Assembly (NCBI GenBank): GCA_023213395.1 | Contig: CM041465.1 | Coordinates: 156,371,741 to 156,435,740, forward strand | Reading direction: 5' to 3' | Source of the DNA: Cycas panzhihuaensis | Taxonomy: Eukaryota > Cycadophyta | Length of the DNA: 64,000 nucleotides | Shown here: positions 11,699 through 22,177 of the stretch, piece by piece | Layout: every line of letters starts with the position of its first letter | Position numbering within the stretch: position 1 is the stretch's first letter | Translations under genes and position numbers: made by a program | Notes under the pieces: generated by a model | What the model was told of the DNA's origin: nothing | The model's database searches: none | Seen by the model: the letters and a program-made list of their open reading frames with translations, nothing else

Positions 11699-11842
11699 AT
11701 TAACAATAGCTAGAGCAGCAGTAATAGGATCCTTAATACCAAACACACTCCATATAAGTGAGTTGTCAGAGCCTGCAGGAATAATTCCAATAGGAATAGA
11801 GCGGATTTTCTCATCTTCTTTGCTAAGAAGCCCATTTAACAC
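11699..11842 (-). CDS. Exon of a sphingoid long-chain-base kinase-like protein (DAGK catalytic domain)
   Basis: A 144-bp, 48-codon minus-strand exon. It starts after a good acceptor (TTATTATGCAG) and ends at a donor GTATGT. The peptide contains VLNGLLSKED, then IPIGIIPAGSDNSLIWSVFG and KDPITAALAIV. This is the DAGK-catalytic segment of plant sphingoid long-chain-base kinases (LCBK1 type), where PAGSDNSL follows the nucleotide-binding GGDG. These enzymes phosphorylate long-chain bases such as sphinganine at C1. The exon is phase 0 at both ends and has no stop. The last exon base is T rather than the usual G. Other DAGK-domain kinases (ceramide kinase) are less similar in this stretch as I know it. 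Gene intactness cannot be judged. Confidence 0.8.
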
Positions 11843-11944
11843 CTGCATAATAACATTTGGGTAATTGTACAAGGGATACAACATCAAAATCAATGGAAAT
11901 AGGAAACTTACTACTACCCTAGTTGAGTGAATGCTTTTGCTCAC

Positions 11945-11982
11945 CTCATTGATGATTCCATCCCCTCCTATGCATACAATAC
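11945..11982 (-). CDS. Preceding short exon of the same kinase, carrying the GGDG nucleotide-binding motif
   Basis: A 38-bp minus-strand exon between acceptor TTATGTAG and donor GTGAGC. In the frame continuing into the next exon it encodes IVCIGGDGIINE, the glycine-rich nucleotide-binding motif of the DAGK/sphingosine-kinase family. Its first two bases complete a codon begun in an upstream exon (Gly expected in the family). The intron to the next exon is 102 bp (11944-11843) with GT and AG ends. Because both the motif order (GGDGIINE-VLNGLL) and the splice sites fit, this is a genuine gene segment, not a processed copy. Upstream exons were not found in the window. Confidence 0.8.
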
Positions 11983-13485
11983 CTACATAACTATGTCATT
12001 CATTAATTAAGCATTGAATTTAATCATATCTTACACAAAGTCAAAAGACCTAACACTTATAAAACAAATATATTGTACAAGAAAGAATTGATATAAAATA
12101 AAGCATACTAGTCATTGGCAATGGAATCAAAATGTTATATCTAGGTGCACTACACACAATAAACTCAATAGTTTATGAAACCATTATATGCTAATGTAGA
12201 TATATATATATATATATATATATATATCTTAAATTATAGATAACTCATAAACAATTTACTCCTTGCTAGTTAATCAAATTTGAAATAATCAACATAGATA
12301 ATATAATCATTCATACATCATAGACTATAGGAAAATTTTGAAGACAAAATTCACAAAAATTGAGAGTGTAATACAGCTCTTATTATTATATTCATGTTTA
12401 ATCATCCATAACATCATTAAACTCAACACTTTACCAACACCATAAAAATCATCAAAATCATTGGGATCTTGTTGAGAAGTAGAAGTAGATGCAAAAGAGT
12501 TATCAAGATCACTATCATTGTCAACAACTAGTATAATTGGTAGATGCAATGATTTATTAGCAAATGTTAATCCTTGTAAATCCAAGCCTTAGTCTTTGGT
12601 TGTTATAGAATCACCCCTAGTACCTACATAGTTACTAGTCTAGCGTACAATATACAAGAACATATATGAGTTAGATGCAGAAGGACAACAAGTACAAAGC
12701 AGAAAACTAGGTGGAAGAAATGACAATTTAAGCTAATATGACTCATGGTATGGGAACACAATTTCTTACAAGGAGAATACAGCCATTAGGGAAACTACAT
12801 ACATATTGTCCCCAACTATGCTATCATGAATCTCAACCCTAGGTTTCTATAAATGATATACATACAAATATCTTAATTAGGAAATTAACCATTTAATTTA
12901 ACTAGCATACAATAAGGGAATGAGTTTCATGTTAAGAATTAGAATGAGAAGTTAGAGTAATGTAATAATAAACCTACTATTAGGCATTTGTATACATATT
13001 TTACCCTAGTCTCATTCAGCTAGAAGTGTGACCACTTCATGGTGTATCATGTCCACCTACTGCAATGGCCATCTCTATGGTGATGCTCCCACACATCAGA
13101 TTTAGGAATGGTGTCCTTATCTTATTTTTGGGCATGGGATCATCTCCCATAGGGTGGTTTCCTGATTGGTGCATTAGAGCTCATCCATCAAAGCAAGGAG
13201 GGGGCACCTCAAGTTGTTTGGCTTCAATATGGTGGTTTAATTATAGAGGCAAATTTAGTCACCTTTTCAAATGTGGATCACTAATTATCATTTAAATTTG
13301 GAGATCCTAGTCTCAAGGGTGCCTTGACCTTGTAGTCCATCCCCATGGACATGCCACTCACCAATCCATCCTTGTGGTATTGGTGCCAAAACTATCCTCA
13401 TGGATTTGAATCTTAGGGTTCCAAGTTCATCTGTGGCAATGACAGATAGATCTCTTGGGAAGGAAAAGACAAAATAGAGCAAATA
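11983..13485. other. About 1.5 kb upstream of the kinase exons, nothing recognised
   Basis: This is probably intron. Frames at 12325-12585 (minus, Asp/Ser-rich) and 13288-13482 (minus) are open but carry no family motif and no convincing splice boundaries. No further kinase exon was seen. Confidence 0.35.
12200..12227. repeat. (AT)n microsatellite
   Basis: An uninterrupted AT dinucleotide run of about 28 bp. Confidence 0.95.
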
Positions 13486-13926
13486 TGTGTGATATATATG
13501 CCTTCTACTAATCTAGGTATAAATAAACAAGATATACCATTCATAAATACTAGAAATATGTGATAATATTGAACAAATATTAAATACAACTTATAGAGAT
13601 ATCACTTATGGCACTTCTTCTCTTCGAGGCGAAGTTCCCTCCACAATAACTATAGTTCTAAGGCCAAAACTATGGCAGCCAACAACACTTCTGAATGATG
13701 CTTTAAAACTACCCAAATTCCTCTTTAAATAGGTGCTCCTTTAGTCATGACAGAAGTCAACCAAAAATAGACATAATAAGTGATAATTCTATCTTGGAAG
13801 TTGGCCAGAATAGGCATGTGAAGTCGGTCAGAATGTATATATAAAATATTGTATTTACTCTTACTTTTGAGGTCGGATTTCCTACTTTGTTGGAGGTTGG
13901 CTAGACTGAATATTTAGGGTTGCTCC
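13486..13926 (-). repeat. Gypsy-4 3' LTR, degenerate, approximate edges
   Basis: The R-like segment near 13620-13760 (CTTCGAGGCGAAGTTCCCTC) aligns with the Gypsy-3 LTR near 6500. To the right, CCCTCTCCTCGAAAGCATG (13931-13949) is the polypurine-tract complement plus chromodomain tail, as at 6875 onward. The outer TG end near 13486 is my best guess. Confidence 0.65.
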
Positions 13927-13949
13927 AAGTCCCTCTCCTCGAAAGCATG

Positions 13950-16440
13950 ATTTGCCCTCAAAGCATGGGTGAATTTGAATGTTGTTGCATCCATGCTTCA
14001 AACTCCTAAGTTGCTTCTAAATCTAGGGTTTTTCATTTTATAAGGAATTCTTTGACTTTTCTAGATCGTAACTCTCTTGTCTTTATATGTAAGATACCTT
14101 CTGGTTTAGTAATCATTTCCCCTCTTCACCTAATTTGTCTGGGAGGTTATTTTCTCCCCTATCTTCTTTTTAAGACAAGATACATGAAAAACATTGTGAA
14201 TTTTACTTCTTAGTGGTAGGATTAATCAATATGCTACTTCTCCAATTTTCTCACTTACTTGGTACAGTCCGAAGAATTGTGGAGCTAGCTTTTGTTTGTT
14301 TACTTGCCTCATTAATGCTTGCTTGTAGGGTTGAAGTCTTAGGAAGACCCAGTCCCCTATTTTGAAGCTTCTTTGTGATCTTTTTACGTCTGCTTGTTGC
14401 TTTATCCTATTCTTTGTAGTGTCCAAATTGTCTTTTAGATCTGAACTGTTTGTTCCACTTGCTCTTGTTGCTCACATATTGATTGTACATGTGATACCTT
14501 TTCCCATGTGAGTATGATGGAGGTTTGTATCCATATAGTGCTTGAAATGGTGTCATTTTTTTTGTTGTGTGGTATGTTGTATTGTACCATCATTCTGCCA
14601 AGTGGAGCCATTTATGCCATTGATTTTGCTGGTTTGAAGAGAAATTCCTTAGGTATCCTTCCAGGCATTTGTTTACCATTGTGGTCAGCTCATCTATTTG
14701 TGGATGATAAGTTATACTCATGTGCAGTTTTGTCCTTTCTAATTTAAACAGATCCTACCAGAAATGACTTGTGAATTTTGGGTCTCAATCACTAATTATG
14801 ATCTTGGGAAACCTATGTAAGCGATGTATCTCCTTCATATATACTTTTGCTATCTAACTTGCTTTTGTCATAGTTTGCGTGCCTCTAAAGTGTGCATATT
14901 TTTGAGTCTATCTACTACTATGAAAATGGCATCCTTGCCTTTCGATCAGGGGAGTCCCATGATGAAATCCATAGAAATCTCTTCCTATTTTTGATGAGGG
15001 ATATGCAAAGGATGTAATAGACTTAGGCTTTTCATGCATTCACTCTTATTATGCTAATAGATATTGCATTCTAATACCATTGAAAGGGCGTCTACTTTCA
15101 TTCCTTTCTAGTAGAAGGAATTTTATATCTTCCGATATGTTTTGTCTAACCCTGTGTATCCTATTGTTGGTGTTGAGTGGTCTTCTTCTAATAAAGCCTC
15201 TTTTATCTTGAACGTTGTTGGAATGAATATCTTCCCTTTTTGCAGAATCAGATCTCCCTGCAATTCAAACTTCTATGACTTTTGGTCCCATATATCTTCT
15301 AATACTTTTTGTGAGAATGGGTCAGCCTTATATTCTTTGACTAGTTCTTGGGTCCAATTGGGTGTGGCCACTATTATTGCCTTGAGGGAAATTTCTCCAT
15401 TGCTCTCCTATGGTAATCTTGATAGAGCATCTGCTATGACATTCTCTTTCCCCATTTTGTACTCGATACTTAAGTCAAACGTTTATAGCTTACTAACCCA
15501 TTTCTGTTACTTGTTGGATAATGTTTTCTACTTTAAGAAGCTTTTCAAGCTATCATGATTTGTCCTAACTATAAATTTGTTTCCCAACAAATATTGGTGC
15601 CACTATTGAATTGCATGCATGATTGCTAGCATCTCTTTATTGTATATTTGTTTTAGCTTCTCTCTATTGTTCAACTTCCTGTTTTCATATGTTATTGGGC
15701 GCTCCTTTTGTAATAGAACCACCCTGATTTTGAATCCTGAAGCATCACATTCTAAGATAAATGGATGGGAGAAATTTAGTATCGCTAAGACCAGTGTCAT
15801 GACCATTGTGTTACATTCCCAACTTCTCTCCTACTTTGATCAATCATGGCCTATCTTCTGGGTGACTTCATGTTAGGTTTAGTCTTAGTGAACTATCTCT
15901 TTTCTGGTCGACTTCCTTTTGAAGATTAAATATCTCTATATATAGGGGTTGGAGTTCCTATTCCACATTAACAGGTGGTTGTGTTCTCTTAGCATAAACT
16001 CAGATTTTAGGGCTGCAATTAGCTCGCCCATTTGGGCTGCAATTTCTGGAGGTAACCTCACCTCGAAGAGGGTTGGCCATCTCAAGCACAATATTGGGTG
16101 AGTTGAGCATATTTTGAGTAGTATTGGCTAGCCCTGTGGATTGCATTCCTTGTCTATTTTGACTGGTGTATTTACTATTTTTGTACTTTTGTTACTATTA
16201 GTAACTTTTCAGCAAACATTTTCTTAGACATTTTGGGATTCCGGGAGTGATAGAGGAAAGTGTTTGCTTCACATTGCCTTTTTGAGTTCTTGAAAAGCGT
16301 CTTCTGCCAACGGGTTCCATCCAAATGCATATTTTTTTGTAAGACTACTCAATGGAGATGCAATATATGCACATCCCTTGATGAACTTTCAAAGGAATCT
16401 TGCTACTCCCAAGAATTTTCTTATCCATGTTACATTTTTT
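13950..16440 (-). pseudogene. Gypsy-4 pol remnant (RT end, RNase H, integrase, chromodomain)
   Basis: Minus strand from 16440: RKFLGVARF, FIKGCAYIASPLSSLTKK and FQELKKAM (end of RT/RNase H entry, 16277-16440). After the solo LTR it continues as MTLVLAILNFSHPFILECDASG-like RNase H text (from 15808) with VLLQKERPITYENRKLN. Integrase follows between about 15150 and 14230, with DRDPKFTSHFW (second catalytic Asp) and SITYHPQ. The C-terminal region is at 14226-14426 (KIGDWVFLRLQPYKQ), then SKIHNVFHVSCLKK and a chromodomain tail ending in THALRANHAFE. Many stops and shifts are present. Confidence 0.82.
15809..16271 (+). repeat. Solo LTR (463 bp) with perfect TSD CATTG, inside Gypsy-4
   Basis: The plus strand starts TGTTACATTCCC and ends GCTTCA, flanked by identical CATTG at 15804-15808 and 16272-16276. 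Its sequence matches the reverse complement of the Gypsy-3 LTR (for example GGTCGACTTCC and GCAATTAGCTCGCCCATTTGGG near 16013). No internal region accompanies it, so it is the usual product of LTR-LTR recombination. A TATA-like element (CTATATATAGGGG) lies at 15935-15947. Removing it and one TSD copy makes the RNase H frame of Gypsy-4 continuous. Confidence 0.92.
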
Positions 16441-17560
16441 TAGATCAGTCTTCTTGAGACTACTTTTTAAATCCCCTTAGAGACTTTCAATCATATTTGT
16501 GTCATCCTCTATAATTATTAAATTATCAACATAGAGAACAACAAGTGTGATATGCAAATTTTAAAGCTTGATATATAGGTTAGATTTGATGAGAAGTGAT
16601 GAAAGCCACGTATCTAAAAGTAATCATCAATCTTTGAATACCATGCACATGGAGCTTACTTTAGGACATACAAGGCCCTTTTAAGCTGACAAACCATTTG
16701 CTCTTTGTCATAAGCAATGTAGCTAAGGCGTTGTTTCAAAAATACCTCTTTTGTCAAATTACTGTTTAAAAATGCACTCTTGACATCCATCTGATAAATT
16801 GGCCAATTGCATTATGCAACTAAGGCCATGACAAATCTAATTGTATGCATACTAGCAACAGGTACGAATGTTTCTTCATAATCTATTCCTTCTTATTGCT
16901 TAAATCCTTTAGCAACTAAATGAGCCTTCTGTCAGTCGATTGTCCCATCAACATGAAATTTGGTCTTGTAGACCTATTTGCAATTAATAGCTTATTTGCC
17001 TTTTGCCAAATCAACTAAGTCCCAAGTGTTATTTTTTTTAATGGAGTGAATCTCCTCATCCATCCCTTTCTTCCACTTTTCATCATTAAATGCCTCCTCA
17101 AAAATGGAAGAATCATGAGTACTAAGCACTTCAACCATAAGTGTATACTTCAATTTTGGGATGCATCTTAGATTTTCTTTTTCTTTCAACTGGGGAAAAT
17201 GGAGCACTAGAAACAGTTTGTTGAAATCATTTAGGTAATTTCTTTGTCACTATTACTATTTCAATGTCTTGAGCTTGTAAAGGTTTCTAAATATCTGATG
17301 TGTCAACATGAATGTATGGATTTAAAGAATCTAATGTAGATGATGAAGATGGCGATGGTGCTAATGATGACTTGGTGTGTATGAAGTTGAGTAACTACAG
17401 GGTTCAGAATCCTCAATCACAACTTTACTCTTATCTAGGGGAAGTTGAATTGAACTAGGGTCCAATACATCATTATCTTCCATAAAGACGACATCTCTAT
17501 AGACATGCATTTTTTTGGTTATGGGATCATACAATTTGTAAGCTTTGTTGCCATCAACAT
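16441..17560 (-). pseudogene. Copia-5 reverse transcriptase, N-terminal two thirds
   Basis: Minus strand: the integrase-RT linker and RT entry at 16992-17207 (FEEAFNDEKWKKGMDEEIHS, NNTWDLVDLAKGK). Then, in broken frames, GIDYEETFVPVASM, QMDVKSAFLNSNL near 16790 and LYVDNLII near 16520, where the catalytic YVDD has the last Asp changed to Asn. The sequence ends in TDL near 16441 and becomes gypsy sequence. Confidence 0.8.
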
Positions 17561-18607
17561 AGCCAATGAAGATACATTTGAGATTTTTATCATGAAATTT
17601 CTTCCTTTACTCCTATGATACGTTCATATAAGCCCTGCAATAGAATATGCACAAATGGCTAACAGTAGGCTTTAGGCCTATCCAAGCCTCCTTTGGTGGA
17701 ATATTCCAAACTACCTTGGTGGAGCTTCGAATTGTCAAATAAGTGAAAATCTTGATCGCTTCTACCCAAAAAGATGCAACAAATTTCTTTGTTGCCATCA
17801 TAGTCATGCTTTTGCTTTCAAGAGTCTTGTTGATTCATTTAGCCATACCATTCTATTGTGATGTGCGGGGTACAAAAAATTGTCATTTGATGCCTTGATC
17901 AATGCAAAATTGATTGAAATCCTTAGAAGTATATTTCCCCACCATTGTTTCTTCTAAGGATTTTAATATGCATCCCCATTTCATTCTCAAACTCAAGTTT
18001 AAATTTTTTAAACTTGGCAAAAGCTCCTGATTTGTATTTGAGAAAGTATACCCATACTTTCCGTGAAAAATCATCAATAAAAGTCATAAAATAAAGTGTT
18101 CCACTAAATGATTATGTGGGCATAGGACCACAAATATCCGAATGAACAAGTTATAATTGTTGTTTTGCTCTCTGGGCTTTGTCTTTGTCAAATGTTTCAT
18201 GATGTTTTCCCATCACACAACTTCAGAAAAGCATTTGTTAGCTAAAATTTATGCCAATCCATATACCATATTAAGTGGAGACATTGACTTAATATCATTC
18301 ATATTTAGATGGCCCAATCTCGCATGCCATAATTGATCTTTGTGCACTATTTGTGAGACTAAGGTATGTGATGATTCAAGTGTTGTATCTAGCTTGGGTA
18401 GTCCATTTTCTTCATGACCAATGATAATCACTTGATTTTGACGGTCTTTTATGAAACATTGTTTATTATGAAATAGAACATCCAGCTCCTATTTTATAAT
18501 TTTCCAAATAAAAAGCAAATTCCTTGACATCCCAAGTACAAGGAACATATTATTGACATGAAAGGATTGATTTGGGTCTTGACTTGCCAAAGTAATAAGG
18601 GCTTTGT
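17561..18607 (-). pseudogene. Copia-5 protease end, pre-integrase and integrase
   Basis: From 18607: LITLASQDPNQSFHVNNMF, then LGMSRNLLFIWKI marks the protease/GAG-pre-integrase boundary. At 18249-18431 the zinc-binding HHCC domain begins (LWHARLGHLNMNDIK). The integrase core region is at 17883-18077 ([10 protein letters not shown] side frame; [18 protein letters not shown]) and its C-terminal part at 17613-17807 (ASFWVEAIKIFTYL, WNIPPKEAWIGLKP). The frames are interrupted repeatedly. Confidence 0.82.
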
Positions 18608-19675
18608 TGTCATAGCCCCAAACATTACCCGAGGTTAGCTGTGACTCACCGAGTTTGCCAACCAAGCCAACATCTACCTGATCTACTTGAACTATGGAAG
18701 CTAAAATCAGAGTCATGAAAGTATACATAGTAGAAAACATATGTTCAAAGATGTTGCAGGTTCAATAGGTCAATGATCTTTCCTACAGATTTTCAAAAAC
18801 ACAATCTCCACATATATAAATTTTAGAAAATATAACAGGTGACCTAGCATTACATTGCACATTTAAGGCATCTTTTATACTCTCAAACGTGACTGTAAAT
18901 GGGGCTAATCGAATTACTTCGATGGATTCGCTGCTCGACCAACTGAAATCCTAACAAGGAAAATGCCCCCAAGCTAAAGCACAAGATATGAATGTTGGAG
19001 TTTTGGTAAGTCACTCAACCCTAAGTCCATAATTTGTCCTAATGACTTCCTTGTTTGCCAAACTACAACAAAGCACTGTTGTATTGTTTCTAAACTTTCT
19101 ACTGCACTTGATTTATGCACTCTATCTGGAAATGTCATACCACATATGCTTCACCATTGAGTCAATCTCTTCAAACTCTCCATCTGTGTGACTCGTGTAT
19201 CCCATACCATGCAATGCATGACAATAATGGGTTGTGTGTTTTATACCACACAACACTGACATGAATCATCACCAACTCTCATCTCAATGGGATGTGTGTT
19301 TCATACCACACAATTTACCAAGAAATACGGTTATCAATCCATCCCATATAGGCATTATTCATGCACATAAAAGTAACCAAAGAGGAGACTCGTTTAACCC
19401 TTGAGGGGACCCACTCAACCCAAGTTCTCGTCACAACCTCCAAAGCAATGGGACTTACTCAACCCAAATTTCTTTCAAATCACAGAGGGGACTCATTCAA
19501 CACTCAGGGAATGGGGACCCACTCAACCCAAACCCAAATAAACCAAATTGTAATTTAGCACCTTCAAAACAATCCAATGAGATTGTTACAGTAATGAATA
19601 CACACATTCATGCCACTTACCAAATATATTCCCTGCATGGGATGGAGATAAAATCTTGAGAGATTTCTTTGAGTG

Positions 19676-19851
19676 CAGATTTACCTACTTTGTGAAATTG
19701 ATCCAAAGTATATTTATGCAAAACTTATCTACTCTGTGGAATTGATCCAAAGTATATTTACGCAAAACTTATCTACTCTATGAAATTGAACCAAAATATA
19801 TTTATGCAGAACTTATTTGCTCTATGAAACTAATCCAAAGTATATTCATGC
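19676..19851. repeat. 44-bp tandem repeat, four copies, in the Gypsy-6 LTR
   Basis: Units contain ACTTATCTACTCTATGAAAT followed by TGATCCAAAGTATATTTATG, about 176 bp in total. The same array is in the 5' LTR at about 62972-63148, so it pre-dates insertion of this copy. Confidence 0.88.
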
Positions 19852-20505
19852 AAAATTCAATTAAGACAGTTTTTGTGAAATTCCCACCATAAGATAATTG
19901 AAAAGACTCCTCTATAAACTTTAGAGCTTACCTCTGCATCATTCTTAGTCGCTTAGGATTTCAAGTTACTCCTTGGCTTCTTGATTTCCTTTGTTTAGGT
20001 CTTTTATTACCATTTCTATCACACTTCCAACTTTGTTCTTGGATAACAAAATTACCTGGCGAGGAAGGAAGCTCAATGGAAAATGTAGCACCCAACTCAA
20101 TGTTGCTTTGCTTAAGGATGAAAAAGCACAAAGACTAAAAGATGGGATCCTAATAGCTAAGAGATAATGAATACTGGAATGATCCTTTTATTCTTCCTTC
20201 TTTGACTATATCTACAATTTAGGGTGAGTCGATTTACCCTCATTAATGCCATTAATTTTTGGTGGGTGGCTCTGCCCTATGGTGGTTGACCAAAGCCTAT
20301 AGTTATCGTAGTGTAAATAGCCATCCTATCCCTTCCTATCCAAGTAAAAATCCAAAATGTCTCTGTGTGAGTGTTTTCATTCATCCCCCTCTTGCCCAGG
20401 CGTGTTGGCGCCTACAATATGTACCTAACAGATCTACTTTGGCATTAATTGATTCACTGGTGGAATGGATCTGGTGTCTATGTGAGTGCTTGCCAATTGT
20501 ACCAT

Positions 20506-20617
20506 CTCCAAGATCTATTAAATGTGACCTTTATTGTGTGAGTTATAATCCTTCTAAATTCTCCAAGATCTATTGAATTTGTCCTTTGTTGCATGAGTTA
20601 CAATCCTTCCATGGAGG
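20506..20617. repeat. Two-copy repeat of about 55 bp in the Gypsy-6 LTR
   Basis: CTCCAAGATCTATT, then a GTGAGTTAYAATCCTTC block, occurs twice in tandem. Its counterpart in the 5' LTR is at about 63857-63970. Confidence 0.8.
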
Positions 20618-21561
20618 CTCAAAGATCAAGGTTCTTCCTTGGCAATCCTTTGTCTTTTGCATTTTTTTTAATCTTTTGTGTGGCCATTTAAGATCAAAAA
20701 CCCTTTTGTGAAGTTGTGAAGGATGTTCTTTTGTGTCTTCTGCTCAACTGGTCATTTGCAAAATTGTAAGGCGCCCATATTTTATTGTTTTGTGTTTTGC
20801 AACTTCGAGATTTTTGCTTTGTGACTATAGTCGATGCCCACATGTTACTTAATGGGTGAATGGCATCAATTGTGACGTCATTTCGCGACTTCACAATCAA
20901 GTGACTAAAGGGTCCATCTCGCTAGCTCATTTGTGAGTTTGACAAAGACTCACCCCGACCTTTATTTCACAATTCTAGAGCTGGGTCCTTAGGCGCCCAA
21001 ACTCATAAGCTCATTTGCAAATTTGCGAGATGCCTTTTACTCGCAAAACTCAACTTGGAAGATCACTTTAGATTTTCATAACTTCTCCCTTTGAAGTACA
21101 ATTTTAGTGCTCCACCACTCATTGAAAAGCTAAAAACCTCTTCTTTGACTTGGATTCACCCTTAGTAAAATAGATCAACTGGATTTTGTACCCCAAAGAA
21201 GTCATTATGGTCTCTAAGTCTATCATCTACCCTTACCTTTGTTTTCCCCTCTATTCGTCCCTTGTTCATATCATGTGCTCCCATGTTTATACTCACCATC
21301 TGAGTAATCTAGCTACTTTTGTATTATGCAAGCAACAAACAAAAAGTAATTATTACATTGAATGAAGTGTTGAAAGAAAAGAGATAGATGGCTTTAAGTC
21401 CAAATGGACTACATCCTAAATGGTGGATCCCCACACTTGGTTTTCCACAATTATGCATTCATCTCACATGGGATGAGCAAATTAGAAAGAAAAAATTACA
21501 CATTACATATTTGTTGGTGTCATAGTCTATCCATAGTTGGTTAAGGAAATGGGTCCTTACA

Positions 21562-21575
21562 TCACTCTCCCCTTC
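21562..21575 (-). other. Gypsy-6 polypurine tract
   Basis: Minus strand GAAGGGGAGAGTGA lies directly before the TG of the 3' LTR, the position used to prime plus-strand DNA. Confidence 0.8.
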
Positions 21576-21711
21576 ACAATAGCATCAGCTTCGATGAGAC
21601 TTTATTATGTTGCAAACAAGTGAGGATATTGTTGTTGCATGTCACTTTCCAACTCCCATGTTGCCTCTTGTACTGTTAAGAGCTTCCACTACACTTTCAC
21701 TTGTTTGAAGC
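21576..21711 (-). pseudogene. Gypsy-6 chromodomain, C-terminal half
   Basis: The minus strand reads FKQVKV-stop-WK, then VQEATWELESDMQQQYPHLFA, the characteristic end of a gypsy chromodomain (W-E core and P-LF tail). The other half is at 27291-27480; Copia-7 separates them. Chromodomains on gypsy integrases bind modified histones and direct insertion. Confidence 0.85.
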
Positions 21712-22123
21712 TATTAGAGAGAGAGAGTAAGAGAAAACATCAACTAGTCAAATTTACACAAAGTGTTGGTAGGTGGAAAACCCTTTAAGGGAAAAAAAAC
21801 CACCTCTAAATATATATATTTTATTAATATAAATTAGAATCATAAATGAAAGAGATGAGGGTTGAAATAAAATCTCATCCTCATTTGTTGTAGTAGAAAA
21901 CAGCCAGCATATTCATACAAGAATCTCCAATTATTTGACCAATCTACCCTGCAATTATGGCTGACCCAACCCAATCTCCTAGAATCTAGGAGATTGATTT
22001 ATAAAGATATGAGGATTCGTTGAAATGGGAAGTTCCATTTCAACGACCTCTACAATAATATAAAATTTAACATTAATAAACATACATTTGGTAATTATTA
22101 AAGATAACATTATCACTCTAACA
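21712..22123 (-). repeat. Copia-7 3' LTR (412 bp)
   Basis: It starts TATTAGAGAGAG (the canonical TG has become TA) and ends CACTCTAACA. The polypurine-tract complement TCCCCCTTTAATG follows at 22124-22136, identical to the one in Copia-10. A hairpin-forming segment lies at 21772-21804. Confidence 0.88.
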
Positions 22124-22177
22124 TCCCCCTTTAATGTTATCTTATTACAATAGATTTAGTAGAAAAGGAAGAAGACT

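Larger units (their letters stand above)
13486..16440 (-). mobile_element. Gypsy-4: 3' half of a chromodomain gypsy element
   Basis: From right to left: end of RT, RNase H, integrase, chromodomain, polypurine tract and 3' LTR. The 5' LTR, gag, protease and most of RT are missing. On the right it joins the RT of Copia-5 abruptly at about 16440. It is the same family as Gypsy-3. A solo LTR (15809-16271, opposite strand) interrupts it. The left edge is approximate. Confidence 0.8.
16441..18607 (-). mobile_element. Copia-5: truncated Ty1/copia element, cut by Gypsy-6
   Basis: Minus-strand order from 18607: end of protease, pre-integrase, integrase, RT. The right edge is where Gypsy-6 inserted (TG of its LTR at 18608, putative TSD TTTGT at 18603-18607), so gag and the 5' LTR should lie beyond the far end of Gypsy-6, outside the window. 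The left edge (RT thumb, RNase H and 3' LTR missing) is a deletion against Gypsy-4. Confidence 0.85.
18608..21561 (-). repeat. Gypsy-6 3' LTR, 2954 bp
   Basis: Plus-strand ends are TGTCATAGCCCC and GGGTCCTTACA, so the element reads TGTAAGG...CTATGACA. The polypurine-tract complement abuts at 21562. The same text recurs, divided by insertions, at 35867-36526, 50537-50717 and 62710-64000. The LTR carries several internal repeats: GGGGACTCACTCAACCC-like motifs (about 19384-19535), a 44-bp tandem array and a 55-bp duplication. Open frames inside it have no coding character. Confidence 0.9.

Noticed and set aside
12325-12585. Asp/Ser-rich minus-strand frame upstream of the kinase exons, considered as another kinase exon
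   Set aside because: It does not match the DAGK-domain region expected before GGDG and has no clear splice borders.
13021-13482. Possible coding or LTR segment left of Gypsy-4
   Set aside because: No conserved motif, LTR partner or splice signal could be supported from the sequence.
20259-20576. 105-codon plus-strand frame in the Gypsy-6 LTR
   Set aside because: It lies within the LTR, is not kept open in the other LTR copy (63600-63920), and has no motif.
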